Of a stretch of DNA of 37,647 nt, positions 33,869 through 37,647 are shown piece after piece. The stretch is from positions 1-37,647 of the forward strand of contig JALTKS010000102.1 in assembly GCA_027006175.1 (NCBI GenBank), given 5' to 3'. A program made the position numbers and the translations under genes. Origin of the DNA: Gammaproteobacteria bacterium (GTDB lineage Bacteria; Pseudomonadota; Gammaproteobacteria; AKS1). A model generated the notes under the pieces. It ran no database searches and had not been told where the DNA came from. It worked only from the letters and a program-made list of their open reading frames with translations. Numbering within the stretch: the first letter of the stretch is position 1; each line of letters opens with the position of its first letter.

Positions 33869-35156
33869 ATTATTAGTGCTACTGAGTTTATTGTTAGTCA
33901 GCAGTTTAAGTATCGCTGGCCCAAAGATTGAGCAATGGAAAACCAAAAACGGTGCAAGGGTATTTTATGTTAATGCACCCCAGTTACCAATTGTGGATTT
34001 ACGGATTGTTTTTGATGCCGGGAGTGCGCGTGACGCGGATAAACCGGGGCTCGCCGCATTAACAAATAGTTTGTTAGATGAAGGCACCGGCACATTAAAT
34101 GCAGATCAAGTAGCCGAACAATTTGAAGGCATAGGTGCACAATTTGGCGCATCATCGTTACGAGATATGGCAGTGGTGAGTATCCGTAGTCTTAATGACA
34201 AAGTGACTCTGGATAAAGCACTGGATTTGTTTAGTAATGTGGTTGCAAAACCGACACTTCCTGAAGAGTCGTTTCAGCGTAATCGTAAAGCCATGCTGGT
34301 TGGCTTGAAGGTGGCGAAGCAGCGACCTAATTCAATTGCGAGCAAAGCCTATTATAAACAGGTCTTTGGTGATCATCCTTATGCTATCGATGGTAGTGGT
34401 ACAGAGGAAAGTTTAACGGCAATGAAACGTCAGGATGTTATCGACTATCATGGGCGTTATTACGTTGCGAACAATGCAGTGATTGCAATTGTCGGCGCTG
34501 TATCACGAGCTGATGCGGCAAAACTGGCAGAAAAAGTCACCAGTCGTTTAGCGGCTGGCGAAGCGGCTGCTACATTGCCTAAAGTAAAGCCGTTAACGGC
34601 AGCGACAACGAAACGCATTAAGCATAAATCACAACAAACCCATATATTGGTGGGGCAGCCGGGAATGCACCGCGGCGATCCTGATTACATCACCTTATAT
34701 GTTGGTAATCATGTGCTTGGTGGAAGTGGGTTGGTTTCTCGGCTGAGTGAACAGGTACGCGAGCAACGAGGATTGGCTTATAGTGCTTATAGCTACTTCT
34801 CACCAATGCGAGAAGATGGTCCGTTTACGATGGGTTTACAAACAAAAAATTCTCAAGCCGATGAAGCGCTGGCGTTGTTGAATAAAATCATTAAAGAATA
34901 TGTAGAGAATGGACCGACTGAACAAGAACTAAAACGTTCCAAGCAAAATATTACGGGTGGCTTTGCCTTGCGTGTAGACAGTAATAAAAAGATTGTTGAG
35001 TATATTGCCATGATCGGCTTTTATGGTTTGTCATTAGACTATCTTGATACCTTTAACGACAGGGTAGAAGCGGTGACGGTTGAAAAAATCAAAGACGCGT
35101 TTAAACGTCGCATTCACCCTGATAAATTAGTTACCATCATGGTTGGCGGCGAATAA
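33858..35156 (+). CDS. M16 family peptidase-like protein, non-catalytic partner
   Basis: A 432-residue exported protein from ATG 33858, with AGGAG at 33848-33852; the longer frame from 33792 lies inside the upstream gene and lacks the signal peptide at its start. The signal peptide ends near SLSIAG. The zinc motif is absent: the corresponding segment reads ALTNSLLDEGT. The Arg/Tyr region used for substrate binding is present in LSRLSEQVREQRGLAYSAYS. This matches the non-catalytic subunit of processing-peptidase-like M16 pairs. It overlaps the catalytic gene and is followed 6 bases later by a lipoprotein gene. Confidence 0.9.
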   Translation: MRNKLLVLLSLLLVSSLSIAGPKIEQWKTKNGARVFYVNAPQLPIVDLRIVFDAGSARDADKPGLAALTNSLLDEGTGTLNADQVAEQFEGIGAQFGASSLRDMAVVSIRSLNDKVTLDKALDLFSNVVAKPTLPEESFQRNRKAMLVGLKVAKQRPNSIASKAYYKQVFGDHPYAIDGSGTEESLTAMKRQDVIDYHGRYYVANNAVIAIVGAVSRADAAKLAEKVTSRLAAGEAAATLPKVKPLTAATTKRIKHKSQQTHILVGQPGMHRGDPDYITLYVGNHVLGGSGLVSRLSEQVREQRGLAYSAYSYFSPMREDGPFTMGLQTKNSQADEALALLNKIIKEYVENGPTEQELKRSKQNITGGFALRVDSNKKIVEYIAMIGFYGLSLDYLDTFNDRVEAVTVEKIKDAFKRRIHPDKLVTIMVGGE

Positions 35157-35162
35157 TTAACC

Positions 35163-35639
35163 ATGAAGTGGTTATTGTTGCTGAGTTTGTTTTTGGGTGG
35201 GTGTGTAACGACTTACGCACCACCTAAAAACAAAGTGCAGCCGACAATCCGTATTGATATGAAAAATATTAAACGGCTTAAATTCTTTGAAGAAGGCAAG
35301 GATTGTTCACAAGCAACGGCTTTGCAATCACCGTACAACCCCTATCTTGCTGATGCAAAACCGATCCCGGTTCGAGGTAATCAGTTATTAGCTTTTCAGT
35401 TAGATTATTCAAATAGTCGGGAAGCGTGTAATACGATTGTTTCTTTTTACCCAAGAATTAATCATGATTATGTTATTTACAATAAGATAAAGTACGATCA
35501 GAGAAACAATATAAGCTGCCGTTTCAAAGTAATAAGAAAAAATCGGGCGGATAAATCGTCACGTTGGCAGGATGAGGATACCGTAAAAGTTAGAAAGCCC
35601 GTCAAGGCGTTGAAGTCTGATGCGCGGCATTGTCGCTAA
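35163..35639 (+). CDS. Predicted lipoprotein of unknown function
   Basis: A 158-residue protein with a short lipoprotein signal, MKWLLLLSLFLGGC, whose lipobox is LGGC (Cys14). The mature protein has three further cysteines (DCSQATAL, EACNTIV, ISCRFKV) and a basic C-terminal tail (RKPVKALKSDARHCR). I do not recognise a domain. The gene is 6 bases after the M16 partner and 10 bases before rsmD, so it is probably co-transcribed. The residue after the lipid cysteine is Val, not Asp, which is compatible with outer-membrane sorting in enterobacteria-like rules. Confidence 0.75.
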   Translation: MKWLLLLSLFLGGCVTTYAPPKNKVQPTIRIDMKNIKRLKFFEEGKDCSQATALQSPYNPYLADAKPIPVRGNQLLAFQLDYSNSREACNTIVSFYPRINHDYVIYNKIKYDQRNNISCRFKVIRKNRADKSSRWQDEDTVKVRKPVKALKSDARHCR

Positions 35640-35649
35640 ATAAATATCT

Positions 35650-36213
35650 ATGGCAAAACAAACAAACACCTTACGTATTATTGGCGGCACACATCGTGGT
35701 CGTAAACTCAGTTTTGTTGATGCACCGAATTTGCGACCCACGCCAGATCGACTACGTGAAACATTATTTAATTGGTTACAGCCGGTTATCTATGAGGCAC
35801 GTTGTCTGGATTTATTTGCCGGCAGTGGTGCATTAGGACTGGAAGCGTTGTCACGTGGTGCGCGAGAAGTCGTGTTTGTGGAAAAAGACCGGAAGGCCGC
35901 ACAGCGCTTGTCGGAAAATCTGGCTTTACTGGGCTATGACCCCTCACAATGTCTTCAGCAGACCGCCCAAGCTCTTTTCGCCACGGAGGCCTCATTGTTT
36001 GATGTGGTGTTTTTAGATCCTCCTTATAAAAGTGAGCTATTACCTGAAATCATTACGCAGTTGAATAATGGCTGGCTCGCAGCGGGCGCGCGTATTTATC
36101 TTGAGCATGATAGCCACCAGGATGCACCGGCATTGCCAGAAGGCTGGCAGGTGCTTAAACAAACCAGGGCGGGGCAGGCAACCGCGTTATTATTGCAATT
36201 TGGCGATAGTTAA
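35650..36213 (+). CDS. rsmD: 16S rRNA (guanine-N2-)-methyltransferase RsmD
   Basis: A 187-residue SAM-dependent enzyme that methylates G966 of 16S rRNA (E. coli numbering). It begins LRIIGGTHRGRKLSF and has RPTPDRLRETLFNWL, the SAM loop LDLFAGSGALGLEALSRG and the catalytic DPPY in VVFLDPPYKSELL. Its place near ftsY and coaD is the usual gammaproteobacterial context. Confidence 0.94.
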   Translation: MAKQTNTLRIIGGTHRGRKLSFVDAPNLRPTPDRLRETLFNWLQPVIYEARCLDLFAGSGALGLEALSRGAREVVFVEKDRKAAQRLSENLALLGYDPSQCLQQTAQALFATEASLFDVVFLDPPYKSELLPEIITQLNNGWLAAGARIYLEHDSHQDAPALPEGWQVLKQTRAGQATALLLQFGDS

Positions 36214-36216
36214 TGA

Positions 36217-36741
<525 letters not shown>

Positions 36742-36780
36742 TATACGCACCGCTGCCCGACCTGATGGGCGTCTTATTGA

Positions 36781-37050
<270 letters not shown>

Positions 37051-37084
37051 ATCGCCGAGTTCGAGCCTGATGTGTTAGATTTAT

Positions 37085-37109
37085 AAAGGTCCCGAGAGGG
37101 GCCTTTTTT
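37085..37109 (+). terminator. Intrinsic terminator after the ferredoxin gene
   Basis: AAAGGTCCC, a GAGA tetraloop and GGGGCCTTT form a 9-bp stem with one T-G wobble, followed by a run of T to 37109. It should end the rsmD-coaD-ferredoxin transcript. Confidence 0.9.
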
Positions 37110-37136
37110 GTGTGTGCGTAGGGAGTAGGAGAAAAA

Positions 37137-37647
37137 ATGTTGATGAGAAATCTGATTGTTTGTTTGTTGTTGCTAACAAGTACAAATTTATTCGCGCAGA
37201 CACTCCCGAATGCAGCCATAGCCACGGCGCACCCGCTAGCCACAAAAGCAGGCCATGAGGTACTCGCTCAAGGTGGTAACGCCTTTGATGCCGCGATTGC
37301 CGTGACCGCAACCTTGGCCGTCGTGGAACCCTACAGCTCGGGAATAGGCGGTGGTGGATTCTGGTTACTGCACCGCGCCAGTGATGGCAAACAAGTCATG
37401 CTAGATGGACGCGAAATGGCACCGGGTCGCGCACATCGAGACATGTACCTGAATGAAAAGGGTGAGGTACGAGCGGGGGCATCCGTGGATGGCCCTTTGT
37501 CAGCCGGTATTCCGGGCGTACCCGCCGCGATAGAACATTTGGCAGTTAAGTATGGCAATTTAGCATTAAAAGATTCCTTAGCCTCGGCGATTAGTATTGC
37601 TGAGAATGGATTTGTCGTGGATGATTTTTATCAGCGCATGGCAGGGT
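37137..37647 (+). CDS. ggt: Gamma-glutamyltransferase, N-terminal part (cut by window end)
   Basis: The reading frame from ATG 37137 runs open to the window end, about 170 residues. A signal peptide ends LFAQ (about residue 21). The mature part shows AAIATAHPLATKAGHEVLAQ, GGNAFDAAIAVTATLAVVEP, the SGIGGGGFWLL segment and the conserved arginine in DGREMAPG, followed by GIPGVPAAIEHLA. These are typical of the periplasmic gamma-glutamyltransferase large subunit, which splits glutathione. The autocatalytic threonine lies beyond the window. AGGAG at 37127-37131 supports ATG 37137; ATG 37143 is the alternative. Confidence 0.9.
   Translation, partial: MLMRNLIVCLLLLTSTNLFAQTLPNAAIATAHPLATKAGHEVLAQGGNAFDAAIAVTATLAVVEPYSSGIGGGGFWLLHRASDGKQVMLDGREMAPGRAHRDMYLNEKGEVRAGASVDGPLSAGIPGVPAAIEHLAVKYGNLALKDSLASAISIAENGFVVDDFYQRMAG

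Overview
The window reads as a stretch of chromosome from a free-living, aerobic, heterotrophic gammaproteobacterium of moderately AT-rich composition. The gene families and several neighbourhoods (ubiC-ubiA, a MSHA-type pilus block, comF divergent from bioBFHCD, a coxB-coxA-ctaG-coxC oxidase operon, ftsY-ftsE-ftsX near rpoH, rsmD-coaD-ferredoxin) are typical of that class. I cannot name a genus. I see no tRNA, rRNA, CRISPR array, transposase or phage gene.

Layout. 1-1739: a long hairpin-forming inverted repeat, then chorismate lyase and 4-hydroxybenzoate octaprenyltransferase (ubiquinone head-group synthesis). 1941-8573: seven tightly packed mshI-to-mshN-type genes encoding the inner-membrane platform, secretin, ATPase and TPR protein of a MSHA-like type IV pilus; the assembly ATPase, platform protein and pilin genes are absent. 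A diguanylate cyclase converges on this block. 9810-15091: comF, divergent from a compact biotin operon with overlapping genes. 15525-22624: a cytochrome c oxidase locus (subunit II with fused cytochrome c, subunit I, a 34-residue membrane peptide, CtaG, subunit III, SURF1, a SCO-like protein, heme O synthase); heme A synthase is missing from the locus.

22636-27153: a compact signalling module: a CHASE2-class III adenylate cyclase and a FecR-domain protein (minus strand), divergent from an exported caspase-like protease with an unrecognised C-terminal domain. A perfect 10-bp dyad lies in the shared intergenic region. 27199-32346: rpoH, a REC-REC-GGDEF regulator, ftsX, ftsE, ftsY (minus strand). 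A near-perfect CIRCE element sits inside the likely rpoH promoter, implying HrcA control of sigma-32. 32465-37647: an active/inactive M16 peptidase pair, a lipoprotein, rsmD, coaD, a YfhL-type ferredoxin and the start of a gamma-glutamyltransferase gene cut by the window end.

The two observations I rate highest are CIRCE at rpoH and the FecR / CHASE2-cyclase / caspase module. Others of note are a non-canonical CTG (or ATT) start for mshI, a receiver domain that has lost its phospho-acceptor in a regulator lying between ftsX and rpoH, and a 34-residue oxidase-operon peptide that ordinary gene calling would miss.
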